Source: Comamonadaceae bacterium 2PF
GTDB lineage: Bacteria; Pseudomonadota; Gammaproteobacteria; Burkholderiales; Burkholderiaceae_C
DNA: 64,000 bases
Direction of reading: 5' to 3'
Assembly: GCA_005502875.1 (NCBI GenBank)
Contig: SCMV01000004.1
Span: forward strand, 1 to 64,000
The notes beneath the pieces are model-generated. The model saw only the letters and a program-made list of their open reading frames with translations, was not told the origin of the DNA and made no database searches. The translations under genes were made by a program, and so were the position numbers. Shown here one piece after another: positions 35,041-45,802 of the stretch. Positions within the stretch are counted from its first letter, which is position 1; every line of letters begins with the position of its first letter.

Positions 35041-36894
35041 TCAGCCGACGATCGGGCTGAAAGCCGAGCGCTTGACCTCGGCCATCGGCACCTCGTCGCC
35101 GATGCACAGCGGGATGGCCGGGCCGGGCAGGTCCAACTGGTGGATCAGCTGCTGGCACAGGCCGGCGCGCTGCGCGTTGTTCAGCTCGGGCACATCCACG
35201 AAGAGCAGGTAGGCGCGTCGGTCGCTGTGTTCCGGCAGGCGCCGGCGGCACAACCAGGCCTGGCGGATGGCTGGGTGCCAGCCGAGCACTTCACGGGTGT
35301 CTTCGAGTTGCACCTCGTCGAGGTCATGTCGCTGCAACTGGGTGAACCAGGGCGGCTCGGTCAGGGCTTGCCACACGGCGTCGTCGGCCGCCTGAGCGTC
35401 TTTCACCCTTTGGCGCCATTGCTTTAGGGCGATGGCGTCGGGCTCGGTGCCTCGTGGCGGCCGCTCCAGCCAGGTCACGGCCTTGCGCGCAGCGAAGTGC
35501 CGGTGGTCGGGCGAGCGCGACCAAAGTTGATCGAGCCAGCTCAGGCGCAGGGCCAGCGGCGCGTCTTCACAGGCTTGCACCAGGCCCAGCAAGGCATCGG
35601 CGTGGGCGGGGTTGCGCTCCAGGGCCTGCTGGTAGAGCTTGACGACGTCGATGTTGCTGTGCAGGCGGCGCTCGCAGCGCGCCCACAGCACCAGCTCGTC
35701 GGTGCCCAGGGTCTCGGCGCGGGCGCGCCAGCCTTCGACGCGCTGCTTGAGTGCCTGCTGCCGCTGGTGCTGGGCCTTCCAGGCCTTCGCCTGGTCCTTG
35801 CACCAGGCCTGATCGAAGCGCTGAACCCAGGTTTCGGCCTCGGTGCCCAGCAGCGCCAGGGCGCCCTTGTTGGACCAATCGGGCAGGTTGGCGGGCACCT
35901 TGAGCGCACCCAGGCGCTCTTTGAGCACAGGGTGGGTGTCGTCGATGTTCGAGACCTCCTTGAGCGAGCGGCGCAGGGCTTCGCGCGCGAAGCCATCTTC
36001 CGGCGGGCTCAGCAGCAGGTGGCGCAAGGCTTTGAAGGGCCCGACGGGCAGGGCGTGGTCGGTGGCGCCTTGCCAGTGCTGGCGCCAGAAGTGCTCGCCC
36101 ATCCAGGCGCCCTTGATGTCGATCTCGACCAGCGCAGCGCCAGCCGTGGCCGCGCCCACCAGCCGCGCCGAGATGCGGTCGGCCTCGTACTCGTCCTGAC
36201 GGGCCAGCGCGAAGCTGCGTGCCAGAAAGCGCGGCACGTACCAGTTCATGAAGCGCGCGTTCAGCCAGCCGCTGATGCTGTCGTCTTCGCCCAGGCGCTC
36301 GTTCATGCGCAGCCAGCTCAGGCGGGTGCGGTAGATCCAGGCCGCAAAGCGGCCGTGGTTGCCGCGCAGGTGGCCATATTCGTGGGCCAGCACGGCACTC
36401 AGGCGTGGCACGTCCAGTGCCATCAGCAGGGGCAGGCCAATGGTCAGGCGGTTGACGGGGCGGCCCAGCAGGCCAAAGCGAGGCACCTGCGAGATGCTGG
36501 CGTTGAATCGGTCGTCCAGCCAGACCTCGTCGAGCCTGGGGCCCTTGACCTTGCGCCGCACCTGGCTGATGAGCTTGAACAGCGCTGGGGCCTGCTCCTT
36601 GGTGAGCCGATGGCCGTCGGGCTTGGCATCCATGCGCACCCACAGGGATCGCAGGCTGGTCCAGGCCAAGCCTGCTGCGCCAATCAGCAGGAAGATGGTG
36701 CCGCCGCGGGCGCGGCCGGTCATCAGGTGCTGGATGGCCCAGGTGGCCAGCCAGATGGACACGAGCAGGCAGCCGCCGATCCAGGCGTAACCCAGCCCCG
36801 CGAACCAGGCCACGCGACGCCGGTAGGCGCCGGGGTCTTCTGCGCTGAGGTATTCGCTGACGCGGACGTGGTGGACGAAGTCGGCCTGCTCCAT
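35041..36894 (-). CDS. M48 family metalloprotease, membrane-anchored
   Basis: A 617-residue zinc protease. Two membrane helices occupy about residues 35-58 and 66-86. The active site is HEYGH in VLAHEYGHLRGN, with Glu of RQDEYEADR as third ligand. The C-terminal 300 residues are helical, rich in charge and Trp, with no family I recognise. The start at 36894 is chosen because GGGAGAAG lies upstream; the frame continues to 36930. It is divergent from argG. A role in membrane-protein quality control is inference from M48 relatives. Confidence 0.88.
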   Translation of the reverse strand: MEQADFVHHVRVSEYLSAEDPGAYRRRVAWFAGLGYAWIGGCLLVSIWLATWAIQHLMTGRARGGTIFLLIGAAGLAWTSLRSLWVRMDAKPDGHRLTKEQAPALFKLISQVRRKVKGPRLDEVWLDDRFNASISQVPRFGLLGRPVNRLTIGLPLLMALDVPRLSAVLAHEYGHLRGNHGRFAAWIYRTRLSWLRMNERLGEDDSISGWLNARFMNWYVPRFLARSFALARQDEYEADRISARLVGAATAGAALVEIDIKGAWMGEHFWRQHWQGATDHALPVGPFKALRHLLLSPPEDGFAREALRRSLKEVSNIDDTHPVLKERLGALKVPANLPDWSNKGALALLGTEAETWVQRFDQAWCKDQAKAWKAQHQRQQALKQRVEGWRARAETLGTDELVLWARCERRLHSNIDVVKLYQQALERNPAHADALLGLVQACEDAPLALRLSWLDQLWSRSPDHRHFAARKAVTWLERPPRGTEPDAIALKQWRQRVKDAQAADDAVWQALTEPPWFTQLQRHDLDEVQLEDTREVLGWHPAIRQAWLCRRRLPEHSDRRAYLLFVDVPELNNAQRAGLCQQLIHQLDLPGPAIPLCIGDEVPMAEVKRSAFSPIVG

Positions 36895-36997
36895 GCGGCT
36901 TCTCCCGGGTTTCGGTGTTCTGCCCGACATTCAAGCACGGGCCAAGCGGGCCGCTGGCGTCTAGAATCCGCTGTTTCGTTCTTCTTTTTGCCTGACC

Positions 36998-38428
<1,431 letters not shown>

Positions 38429-38492
38429 GCCCAGCGCTCAACCTGAGGCCGCGGCAGGTGCTGCGGCCTTGTCTGTTCTGAAAGACCTCACC

Positions 38493-38810
38493 ATGACCAC
38501 CACCACCCTGGCTGGCACCGTTGCCACGCAAGCCAATGTGTACTTCGACGGCAAGTGCGTCTCGCACACCGTGACCCTGGCCGATGGCACCCGCAAGTCC
38601 GTTGGCGTGATCTTGCCCGCCACCCTGACCTTCAACACCGGCGCGCCTGAAATCATGGAAACCGTCGCTGGCAAGGCCACCATCAAGCTCGCTGGTTCTA
38701 CCGAGTGGAAGACGTACGGCGCTGGCGAAAGCTTCGACGTGCCGGGCAATTCGTCCTTCGAGATCAAGGTCGAAGGCGAGCCCTATCACTACATCTGCCA
38801 CTTCGGTTGA
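38493..38810 (+). CDS. ppnP: Pyrimidine/purine nucleoside phosphorylase
   Basis: A 105-residue single-domain cupin of the PpnP (formerly DUF1255/YaiE) family, which phosphorolyses several nucleosides. Typical segments are [21 protein letters not shown] and [16 protein letters not shown], ending YHYICHFG. The ATG at 38493 is picked by family alignment; the frame extends upstream into argG. It sits between argG and a strong terminator. Confidence 0.92.
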   Translation: MTTTTLAGTVATQANVYFDGKCVSHTVTLADGTRKSVGVILPATLTFNTGAPEIMETVAGKATIKLAGSTEWKTYGAGESFDVPGNSSFEIKVEGEPYHYICHFG

Positions 38811-38870
38811 CCCGGTGAGTTGAGCCCGCGCGCAGGCTCCGGGGTTTCCTGGCCTGGGCGTGTGGACATG

Positions 38871-38903
38871 AAAAAAGCCGCTGAGTGATCAGCGGCTTTT
38901 TCT
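38871..38903 (+). terminator. Rho-independent terminator, probably bidirectional
   Basis: AAAAAAGCCGCTGA, a GTGA loop and TCAGCGGCTTTTT make a perfect stem flanked by A and T runs. It ends the argG-ppnP transcript and could also stop transcription from the opposite side, where the exported DUF gene terminates at 38962. Confidence 0.92.
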
Positions 38904-38961
38904 TTGTCGGGGCGGTCGGTCGGGGCGGGCCTGAGCCTTGGCCCGACGCCCCCGGCATGCC

Positions 38962-39453
38962 TCAGAGCTTGGGCTCGGGCAACTCGTCTGGGTCCACCTT
39001 CTCGCACGTCATCTGCAGGGTGCCGATCAGGTCGTCGTTGAAGTCGAGCAGCTCGCCTTCGAGCTCACCCTCTTGGCGATCGATGGCCATGCGGATGGTG
39101 GCCAGGCGCTTGAGGTTGGGCTGCCAGACCACCCAGGTGCCGTTGAGCCAGTCGTGGTAGTAGTGCGTGCCGGGCTGACGCAGCTTGTAGACCATCGTGT
39201 AGTCGGTCGGCGTCTGTGTGTAGACCAGGCGCTCACCCTTGGGCAGCACGTTCGAGCGCTGGATCAGCGCCGTCGTGTTGTTGTCCCGCAGGGCGAGGTC
39301 GAGGTGGGCTGGCTTTGATTTGCCCGAAGCCGACAGCGAGCCCTTGCACTTGACGTACAGGTGGAACTCCGCAGCTTGAGCGGTCGTGGCGTGAGCCCCC
39401 AGAACGAGCAGGGCGCAAGCCACTGCCAGCCGAAAGGGTGTCGGTTGTGTCAT
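38962..39453 (-). CDS. Exported hypothetical protein next to the CsgG-like gene
   Basis: A 163-residue exported protein of no family I recognise. A signal peptide (RLAVACALLVLGAHATTAQA) leads to a mature part with HLYVKCKGSLSASGK, LDLALRDNNTTALIQRS and GTWVVWQPNLKRLATIRMAI, which looks beta-rich. It has two cysteines in the mature chain, in VKCKGS and MTCEK, that could form a disulfide. ATG 39453 is chosen; GTG 39477, overlapping the CsgG-like stop, is possible. It is probably co-transcribed with that gene. Confidence 0.6.
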   Translation of the reverse strand: MTQPTPFRLAVACALLVLGAHATTAQAAEFHLYVKCKGSLSASGKSKPAHLDLALRDNNTTALIQRSNVLPKGERLVYTQTPTDYTMVYKLRQPGTHYYHDWLNGTWVVWQPNLKRLATIRMAIDRQEGELEGELLDFNDDLIGTLQMTCEKVDPDELPEPKL

Positions 39454-39473
39454 GGCGGTGCGAGGCAACGAGG

Positions 39474-40379
39474 TCACTTTTTGGTGGTCGACTTGGTGGT
39501 GGATTTGGCCTTGGGCTTGGCGTCCAACTCCTTCGAGGCAGCGGTCTCGCCACCTTGCACGCCGAGTCGGCCGCCGGTGCCCAGGCCGCCCTTGACCTGT
39601 TGCGCCTTGTAGTTGCGCAGGGCCTTGACCATCTGGTTGAACGAGTCGGCGAAGGCGGCGGTGATGACCTTGCCTTGCGGGGTCTTGGCGTAGCCGCCGC
39701 CACCGCCGCCCAAGCTGCCACCGAAGGCCGCGCCGAAGATGCCGAAGTCGTAGTTGCCGGCCGTGCCTTCGGCGGCGGAGATCTGAACGCCCGAGCGGTT
39801 GTCGATCAGCAGCAGCGTGGTCGAGGCTTCGTTCTTGCTGACGCTGCCGGCCACCAGGCCCAGGATGCCGCCACCGAAGCCACCCAGGCCACCACCGCCG
39901 CCGCCGGTCTTGCCGGAGAACTGGATGGACGGGCTCATGGTGTAGTCGGCCGCGACCATCTGGCCTTTCTGGAAATTGCTGCCGGCACGGCTTTCGTCAC
40001 CACGGGCGAACTCGCGCTCGCGCATCATGTTGTTCATGGCCTTGCCGCGCTCGACGATGACAAAGCAGTTCGACTGCTGGATCATCAGGCGCAGCACCGG
40101 CACGGTCGAGCCCAGTTGGTACTCGCGCAAGGTGATGTACCAGGGGGCGTTGGTGTCTTCGTCGATGGCCAGGGTGCCCAGGGTTTCGTCGCACTTCTCG
40201 AGCTGGCTGTTGTTGTTCTCGGCGGTCGAGCCGCCGGCGGCGCCGCTGACGGTGCCCTTGTTTTCACCCATGGTGGGCGCGGTGGCCAGGCAGCCCGACA
40301 GCAAGGTGGCGCAGGCGGCGGTGATGGCCAGCAGGCTCAGGCGGCCGGCGGTGGAGATGTTGCTGACAGAAGACGACAT
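39474..40379 (-). CDS. CsgG/HfaB-family outer-membrane lipoprotein
   Basis: A 301-residue CsgG-like lipoprotein with lipobox LLSGC. Conserved features are SNCFVIVERGKAMNNMMRERE and AADYTMSPSIQFSG, followed by a Gly-rich run (GGGGGGLGGFGGG), ILGLVAGSVSKNEASTTLLL and a second Gly-rich patch. The tail KPKAKSTTKSTTKK is basic. CsgG proteins form the curli secretion pore, and HfaB helps the Caulobacter holdfast. No csgA/B/E/F partners lie nearby. AGGGAG precedes ATG 40379; the frame runs upstream to 40442. Confidence 0.82.
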   Translation of the reverse strand: MSSSVSNISTAGRLSLLAITAACATLLSGCLATAPTMGENKGTVSGAAGGSTAENNNSQLEKCDETLGTLAIDEDTNAPWYITLREYQLGSTVPVLRLMIQQSNCFVIVERGKAMNNMMREREFARGDESRAGSNFQKGQMVAADYTMSPSIQFSGKTGGGGGGLGGFGGGILGLVAGSVSKNEASTTLLLIDNRSGVQISAAEGTAGNYDFGIFGAAFGGSLGGGGGGYAKTPQGKVITAAFADSFNQMVKALRNYKAQQVKGGLGTGGRLGVQGGETAASKELDAKPKAKSTTKSTTKK

Positions 40380-40497
40380 GAAAGCTCCCTGGGTGCAAAA
40401 ACATGACATGACAACGCGAAGGCCAGCGCAGGGCCTCGCCATGAACGACAGGCAGTTTAGCCCGATCGGCCTGGCGTCGGCGGCGCCCCCCTAGATC

Positions 40498-41526
40498 CTA
40501 GATCACCACCGGCTCCGGCTCCAGCCGGATGCCGAAACGCCCATAAACGCTCTCCTGGATGGCGCGCGCCAGCGTCACCACCTCGGCGCCACGGGCGTCG
40601 CCGCGGTTGACCAGCACCAGCGCCTGCTTCTCGTACACGCCTGCCTGGCCGACGGTTTTTCCCTTCCAGCCGCAGGCGTCGATCATCCAGCCGGCGGCGA
40701 GCTTGAAGCTGCCGTCGGGCATGGGGTAGTGCACGATTTCGGGGTCGCGCTGGATGATGTCGCGGCACTGCTCGGGCGTGACCACCGGGTTCTTGAAAAA
40801 GCTGCCGGCGTTGCCAATGACGGCCGGGTCAGGCAGCTTGGCGCGCCGCACGGCCACGATCCAGTCGAAGATTTGCCGGGCGCTGGGCGCGGTGATGCCG
40901 GTCTCCTGCACCTTGCGCTCGAGTTCGGCGTAGCCCAGCATGGGCGCCCAGGGCCGGGGCAGGCGCAGGCGCACGGTGGTGATCACGCTGCGGCCTGCCA
41001 GGGCCTGCTTGAAGATGCTGTCGCGGTAGTCGAATTGGCACTGCTCGCGGTGGAACGTCACCGTGCGGCCGGTCATCAGGTCAACGGCGTCGAGCGACTC
41101 GAAGCGGTCTTTGAGTTCCAGCCCGTAGGCACCGATGTTTTGCACCGGGGCCGCGCCCACCGTGCCGGGGATGAGCGCCATGTTTTCCAGGCCTGGCAGG
41201 TCGTGCTCCACGCACCATTGGACGAGCGTGTGCCAGGCCACACCCGCACCCGCTTCGACGACCCAGGCATCGCCACGGGTTTCGAGCAGGCGGATGCCCG
41301 GGATCTCGACCTTGAGCACCACGGCCTTGATGTCCTGCGTGAACACCAGGTTGCTGCCGCCACCCAGGATGAACTTGCGTGCCGTGCCCAGTTCGCGGTC
41401 GTCGACCACGCGTTTGACGTCGGCCTCCGAGCGGATGCGCACCAGCGTCTGCGCCACGCTGGGCAGGCCAAAGGTGTTGTAGGGCTTGAGGTTGACGCCG
41501 TTTTCCACGGACAGGGCGGTGTGCAT
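40498..41526 (-). CDS. murB: UDP-N-acetylenolpyruvoylglucosamine reductase
   Basis: A 342-residue FAD enzyme making UDP-N-acetylmuramate for peptidoglycan. The FAD-binding start ([20 protein letters not shown]), [18 protein letters not shown]-like [18 protein letters not shown]-like [10 protein letters not shown] and GSFFKNPVV are all present, the last containing the catalytic Ser region. It is the MurB type I form. Start ATG 41526 chosen by family alignment. It is divergent from yajQ with 32 bp between start codons. Confidence 0.95.
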   Translation of the reverse strand: MHTALSVENGVNLKPYNTFGLPSVAQTLVRIRSEADVKRVVDDRELGTARKFILGGGSNLVFTQDIKAVVLKVEIPGIRLLETRGDAWVVEAGAGVAWHTLVQWCVEHDLPGLENMALIPGTVGAAPVQNIGAYGLELKDRFESLDAVDLMTGRTVTFHREQCQFDYRDSIFKQALAGRSVITTVRLRLPRPWAPMLGYAELERKVQETGITAPSARQIFDWIVAVRRAKLPDPAVIGNAGSFFKNPVVTPEQCRDIIQRDPEIVHYPMPDGSFKLAAGWMIDACGWKGKTVGQAGVYEKQALVLVNRGDARGAEVVTLARAIQESVYGRFGIRLEPEPVVI

Positions 41527-41558
41527 GCGAGAATTTTCGCAGACAAAGGAGAACAACC

Positions 41559-42050
41559 ATGCCCAGTTTTGACGCCAAGCTCGACCCGAACCTCGAATCC
41601 GTCGGCAACGCCGTGGACACGTCCGCCAAGGAAATCGGCACCCGATTCGACTTCAAAGGCACCAGCGCCGCCGTTGAATTCAAGAAAAAGGAAAAGGAAG
41701 TCATCGTCTTCGGCGACAGCGATTTCCAGATCGACCAGGTGCGTGACGTGCTGTTCAACAAGCTGACCAAGCAAAAGGTCGACATCCGCTTCATGGATGT
41801 GGGCAAGGTCGAGAAGATCGGCGGCGACAAGGTCAAGCAGGTGATCAAGGTCAAGGCCGGCATCGAGGCCGAGCTGGCCAAGAAGATCACCAAGCTCATC
41901 AAGGACAGCAAGATCAAGGTCAACGCCAGCATCCAGGGCGAAGAGGTGCGCATCCAGGGCAACAAGCGCGATGACCTGCAGGCCGCCCAGAACCTGCTGC
42001 GCAAGGAAATCACCGACGTGCCGCTGGACTTCGGCAACTACCGCGACTGA
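41559..42050 (+). CDS. yajQ: YajQ family nucleotide/cyclic di-GMP-binding protein
   Basis: A 163-residue YajQ protein. The start [19 protein letters not shown] and the end [10 protein letters not shown] are family hallmarks; two ferredoxin-like repeats make up the chain. Relatives bind ATP/GTP or, in Xanthomonas, cyclic di-GMP and help regulate transcription. AAAGGAGAAC precedes the ATG. The neighbours do not add to its function. Confidence 0.95.
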   Translation: MPSFDAKLDPNLESVGNAVDTSAKEIGTRFDFKGTSAAVEFKKKEKEVIVFGDSDFQIDQVRDVLFNKLTKQKVDIRFMDVGKVEKIGGDKVKQVIKVKAGIEAELAKKITKLIKDSKIKVNASIQGEEVRIQGNKRDDLQAAQNLLRKEITDVPLDFGNYRD

Positions 42051-42123
42051 TCGCTCGACGCGGGCACAGCGTCCGCGATCGGCAGCCAACGCATAAAACG
42101 GCAACAAGCAGGGGGACCGGGCT

Positions 42124-42795
42124 GTGAAACACGATCGATCGATGACAAGGTGGGCGGGCCTCGTGATGGCTTTTGCGTGGCTGGCCGGTGTGGCCTTGCC
42201 CGCTGCGGCCCAGAGCGTGGCCATGACCGGCAGCATGGGCAGCAAGGCCTTGCTGGTGGTCGACGGGGGGGCACCCAAGGCCCTGGCCGCTGGCGAAGCC
42301 CACCGAGGCGTCAAGGTGGTGGCCGTGCGCGCCGATCAGGTCACCGTTGAGGTGGGCGGTAAGCGCCAGACCATCGACCTGGGCGGCGCGCCCGTGAGCA
42401 TCGGCGGGGGCGGTGGTGGGTCAGGCGGCACGCAGATCGTGCTGACAGCCAGCTCGGGCGGGCACTTCGTCACCAGCGGCAGCATCAATGGGCGCGCCAC
42501 GCAGTTCATGGTGGACACGGGTGCCACCAGCGTCGCCATGAGCGCCGACGAAGCGCGTCGCATGGGCATCAACTACGAGCAGGGTGAGCGAGGGCAGGGC
42601 AGCACGGCCAATGGCGTGATCCCGATCTGGCGGGTCACGCTCAAGTCGTTGCGCATTCAGGACGTCGAGGTCTACGGCGTCGAGGCGGTGGTGGTGCCTT
42701 CGGGCATGCCGCATGTGCTGCTCGGCAACAGCTTCCTGACGCGTTTTCAGATGAAGCGCGAGAACGACATGCTCACGCTGACGCGGCGGTTCTGA
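42124..42795 (+). CDS. TIGR02281-type retropepsin-like aspartic protease
   Basis: A 223-residue exported protein. After a signal peptide (GLVMAFAWLAGVALPAAA) and a Gly-rich linker (GGGGGGSGG), a clan AA retropepsin-like fold carries the active-site VDTGATSVAMS. A single Asp motif per chain means it must dimerise to be active. The GTG at 42124 or the ATG at 42142 may be the start. It lies 73 bp after yajQ. Its targets are unknown. Confidence 0.85.
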   Translation: MKHDRSMTRWAGLVMAFAWLAGVALPAAAQSVAMTGSMGSKALLVVDGGAPKALAAGEAHRGVKVVAVRADQVTVEVGGKRQTIDLGGAPVSIGGGGGGSGGTQIVLTASSGGHFVTSGSINGRATQFMVDTGATSVAMSADEARRMGINYEQGERGQGSTANGVIPIWRVTLKSLRIQDVEVYGVEAVVVPSGMPHVLLGNSFLTRFQMKRENDMLTLTRRF

Positions 42796-42866
42796 GGCGG
42801 CAAGGGCCGGGACGGGGCAGGCGGGCACTGCATCCCCTGGGCCTGCTGGCCGCACCTGACTGGGTT

Positions 42867-43727
42867 TCAGGCGACGTGTTCAGCCGGGCGCGCAGGCAGG
42901 CGGTGGTCGCGCGTGCGCATGTTCGACAGCTCAACGGGGTCATGGGCGCTGAACAGCGTCACGTCGCTGCCGTGGGCCTGCTTGAGTTCACGCAGGCGCT
43001 TCTGGTTGGCGATGCGGCTGGGGCCATGCATTTGCAGCAGGCTCTGGAACAGCCTCAAGCCGACGGGGCAGTGCGGCTCGGCATCCATCTCGCCACGGAA
43101 GAAGTAGGCGTCGCCACAGTGCAGCAGCCAGCCCCGGTCGGTGCGCACCGCCACGCCGCAATGGCCTCGGGTGTGACCGGTCAGGGGCACGAGCAGCACC
43201 TCTTCGTCGGCGTCGGGCAGGGCGCGCACGGCGTCGAAGCCGAACCAGCTCTCGCCCGTGACCTCGCGTGCAGACCACTTCGGCCCGTGCGCCCACTGCG
43301 CCGGGATGTAGCGGTCGCGTTCGCGGAAGCTGCTGCGCGCCAGGGCCGCGTCCAGTTCGGTGCGGTAGACGTGCACCTGGGCTCCTGGGAAGTCGCTCAA
43401 GCCGCCAGCGTGGTCGAGGTCCAGGTGCGTGGGCACGATGTGGCGCACGTCGCGCGGATCCAGCCCCAGGTCGCGGATCTGCTGGATGGCGGTTTCCTGC
43501 ATCAGCAGGCGGGGGCGCACCACGTTCACAAAGGGCATGCCCAGGCGCCGAGGGTCGGTCACGTCGCCGGTGCCCAGGCCGGTGTCCACCAGGGTCAGGC
43601 CGTTGCGCCCCTCGATCAAAAGGCAGTGGCAGCACATGTGCGCCGACGCAAGCCAGCCGCCTTCACCATTGATCAATCGCTTGCCGATCGGACACATGGA
43701 GCCGCAGTTGAGGTGGTGGATGCGCAT
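42867..43727 (-). CDS. MBL-fold metallo-hydrolase (lactonase-like)
   Basis: A 286-residue metallo-beta-lactamase-fold enzyme. The metal motif reads THLDLDHAGG, an HxDxDH variant of the usual HxHxDH; other ligands are in TGHTRGHCG, HCGDAYF and SAHDPVE. The overall shape resembles N-acyl-homoserine lactonases, but the Asp variant defines a separate subgroup. ATG 43727 starts at MRIHHLNCGSM; the long frame beyond is a shadow. It is divergent from the pseudouridine synthase gene. Confidence 0.85.
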   Translation of the reverse strand: MRIHHLNCGSMCPIGKRLINGEGGWLASAHMCCHCLLIEGRNGLTLVDTGLGTGDVTDPRRLGMPFVNVVRPRLLMQETAIQQIRDLGLDPRDVRHIVPTHLDLDHAGGLSDFPGAQVHVYRTELDAALARSSFRERDRYIPAQWAHGPKWSAREVTGESWFGFDAVRALPDADEEVLLVPLTGHTRGHCGVAVRTDRGWLLHCGDAYFFRGEMDAEPHCPVGLRLFQSLLQMHGPSRIANQKRLRELKQAHGSDVTLFSAHDPVELSNMRTRDHRLPARPAEHVA

Positions 43728-43841
43728 GGTTGGGTGCTTCAGGAGACGCTGCGTGCGCATCATGGCAGCACAATGTCGGCTTGACCAGCGCCATCGCGCC
43801 GCCCCTTTTCGCGTCATCCTTTCTGCCAAACCGCCCGCCCC

Positions 43842-44603
43842 ATGTCTCGCCGAACCCGCCTGCCCGCTGGTCACCAGCACCTCGCCGACATCCTTTTTGA
43901 CCAGGGCTTTGGCGAGCGGCGGGTGTGCGATGGCCTGATCCTCAAGGGCCTGGTGCAGGTCGAAGGTGCGACGGTGGACGACCCGGATGCGGCCTACCCC
44001 GCTGACCGACTGAACCTGGTGGTCGATGGCCAACCCTGGGTGACCCACGTGCAGGCCCTGGTGATGTTGCACAAGCCAGCTGGCTACGAGTGCTCGCTCA
44101 AACCCGGCGCCTGGCCGGGGGTGCACAACCTGCTGCCGGTGCCGCTGCGCCGCCGGGGCCTGCAGCCCGTGGGCAGGCTGGACCAGGACACCACCGGCCT
44201 GTTGCTGCTGACCGATGACGGCCCCCTGCTGCACAAGCTGACCTCGCCCAAGAAGAACGTGCCCAAGGTGTACGAGGTCACCTGCAAGCACCCCATCACC
44301 CAGGCCATGTGCGACAAGTTGCTCAAGGGCGTGGTGCTGGACGATGACCCGGCGCCCGTGGCGGCCCACGCGGCCGAGCGGGTGCTGCCCGACGGTGCGC
44401 CAGCCGATGCGGACAGCGAAACCCTGCATCTGCGCCTGACCCTGCTGCAGGGCAAATACCACCAGGTCAAACGCATGGTGGCGGCGGTGGGCAACCGGGT
44501 CGAAGGCCTGCACCGCAGCAGCATCGGTCGCCTGGTGCTGCCCGCCGACCTGGCTCCCGGCCAGTGGTGCTGGGTCGAGGACCCCGCCATCGTGCTGCCC
44601 TGA
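43842..44603 (+). CDS. RsuA-family rRNA pseudouridine synthase
   Basis: A 253-residue enzyme with an N-terminal S4 domain (LADILFDQGFGERRV) and a catalytic domain with GRLDQDTTGLLLLTDDG, whose first Asp is the nucleophile, then YHQVKRMVAAVGNRV. It should isomerise a single rRNA uridine; the position, as in RsuA (16S U516), is inferred from family. It is followed 17 bp later by ribF. Confidence 0.92.
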   Translation: MSRRTRLPAGHQHLADILFDQGFGERRVCDGLILKGLVQVEGATVDDPDAAYPADRLNLVVDGQPWVTHVQALVMLHKPAGYECSLKPGAWPGVHNLLPVPLRRRGLQPVGRLDQDTTGLLLLTDDGPLLHKLTSPKKNVPKVYEVTCKHPITQAMCDKLLKGVVLDDDPAPVAAHAAERVLPDGAPADADSETLHLRLTLLQGKYHQVKRMVAAVGNRVEGLHRSSIGRLVLPADLAPGQWCWVEDPAIVLP

Positions 44604-44620
44604 GCCGATAATCTGCCCCC

Positions 44621-45607
44621 ATGCAAGTCTTTCGCGGTTTCCACCATGCGGCACTGGCGCCGGCCTGCGCCTTGACGATCGGCAATTTCGACGGCGTCCA
44701 CCGTGGGCACCAGGCCATGCTGGCCCTGCTGCGCAACGAGGCCCAGCACCGAGGACTGCCCGCCACCGTGCTGACCTTCGAGCCGCACCCTCGCGACTAC
44801 TTCGCCGAGCTGGCGGGCAAGCCCGAGTTGGCGCCGGCGCGCATCGCCACGCTGCGCGACAAGCTCTCCGAGCTGGAGCGCTGCGGGGTCGATCAGGTGG
44901 TGATCCTGCCCTTTGATGCGCGACTGGTGGCGCTCAGCCCTCAGGACTTCATCCAGCAGGTGATCGTGGATGGGCTGCACGCCCGCTACGTGCTGGTGGG
45001 CGACGATTTCCGCTTCGGCGCCAAGCGCGCCGGTGACTACGCCACGCTGGACGCCGCAGGCGTGGCCCATGGCTTCGATGTCGCCCGCATGATGAGCTAC
45101 GAGGTGCACGGCCTGCGGGTGTCGTCCTCGGTGGTGCGCGAGGCGCTGACGGCCGGCGACATGGCCCGGGTGACCACGCTGCTGGGGCGGCCTTACACGG
45201 TCAGCGGCCACGTCGTGCACGGCCAGAAGCTCGGCCGCAGCCTCGATTGCCGCACGCTCAACGTGCGCTTCGGCCATGAAAAACCTGCCACCACCGGCAT
45301 CTTCGTGGTCCGCACCCACGGTCTCGCGGGCCACGCGCTCGAAGGCGTGGCCAGCCTGGGCGTGCGCCCCACGGTGACCGAGGCCGGCCGCGTGTTGCTG
45401 GAGGTGCACTGCTTCGATTGGCCCGCCGACCTGGGGCTCGAAGGGGGCTACGGTAAAATCGTGCGCGTGGAACTCCTGCACAAACTCCGAGACGAAGCCC
45501 GCTACGACGGGCTGGACGCGTTGCAGGCCGCCATCCACAAGGACATCGCCGACGCCAAAGGCTTTTTCCAGGCCCAAGGTCGGCAGACCACCCGCGACCG
45601 AATTTGA
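44621..45607 (+). CDS. ribF: Bifunctional riboflavin kinase/FAD synthetase
   Basis: A 328-residue enzyme making FMN and then FAD. The FAD-synthetase domain has TIGNFDGVHRGHQAML (nucleotidyltransferase HxGH-like motif), TFEPHPRDYF and SSSVVREAL. The kinase domain has GRPYTVSGHVVHGQKLGR and GVRPTVTEAGRVLLEVH. ribF, ileS and lspA lie in the order common to many proteobacteria. Confidence 0.96.
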   Translation: MQVFRGFHHAALAPACALTIGNFDGVHRGHQAMLALLRNEAQHRGLPATVLTFEPHPRDYFAELAGKPELAPARIATLRDKLSELERCGVDQVVILPFDARLVALSPQDFIQQVIVDGLHARYVLVGDDFRFGAKRAGDYATLDAAGVAHGFDVARMMSYEVHGLRVSSSVVREALTAGDMARVTTLLGRPYTVSGHVVHGQKLGRSLDCRTLNVRFGHEKPATTGIFVVRTHGLAGHALEGVASLGVRPTVTEAGRVLLEVHCFDWPADLGLEGGYGKIVRVELLHKLRDEARYDGLDALQAAIHKDIADAKGFFQAQGRQTTRDRI

Positions 45608-45802
45608 AGCGGGCGTCGCATCCGCGAGCCGACCGGCCTGGCGCCGACGGCCTTCTGGATGCCCGCAGGTTCTGCCCGCCTGATGTCGCTTTCGCATCGG
45701 CCTGTTGCGCAGGTCGGTGCCCCGAATTCCCCATGACCGTGGCAACCGGGGTGCGTTCAACCTGACGTACGCCTGGTCCGCAGTCGGACCCAAGAGATCG
45801 CC

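Noticed and set aside
44604-44620. FMN riboswitch ahead of ribF
   Set aside because: Only 17 bp separate it from the pseudouridine synthase gene, and no RFN element is visible.
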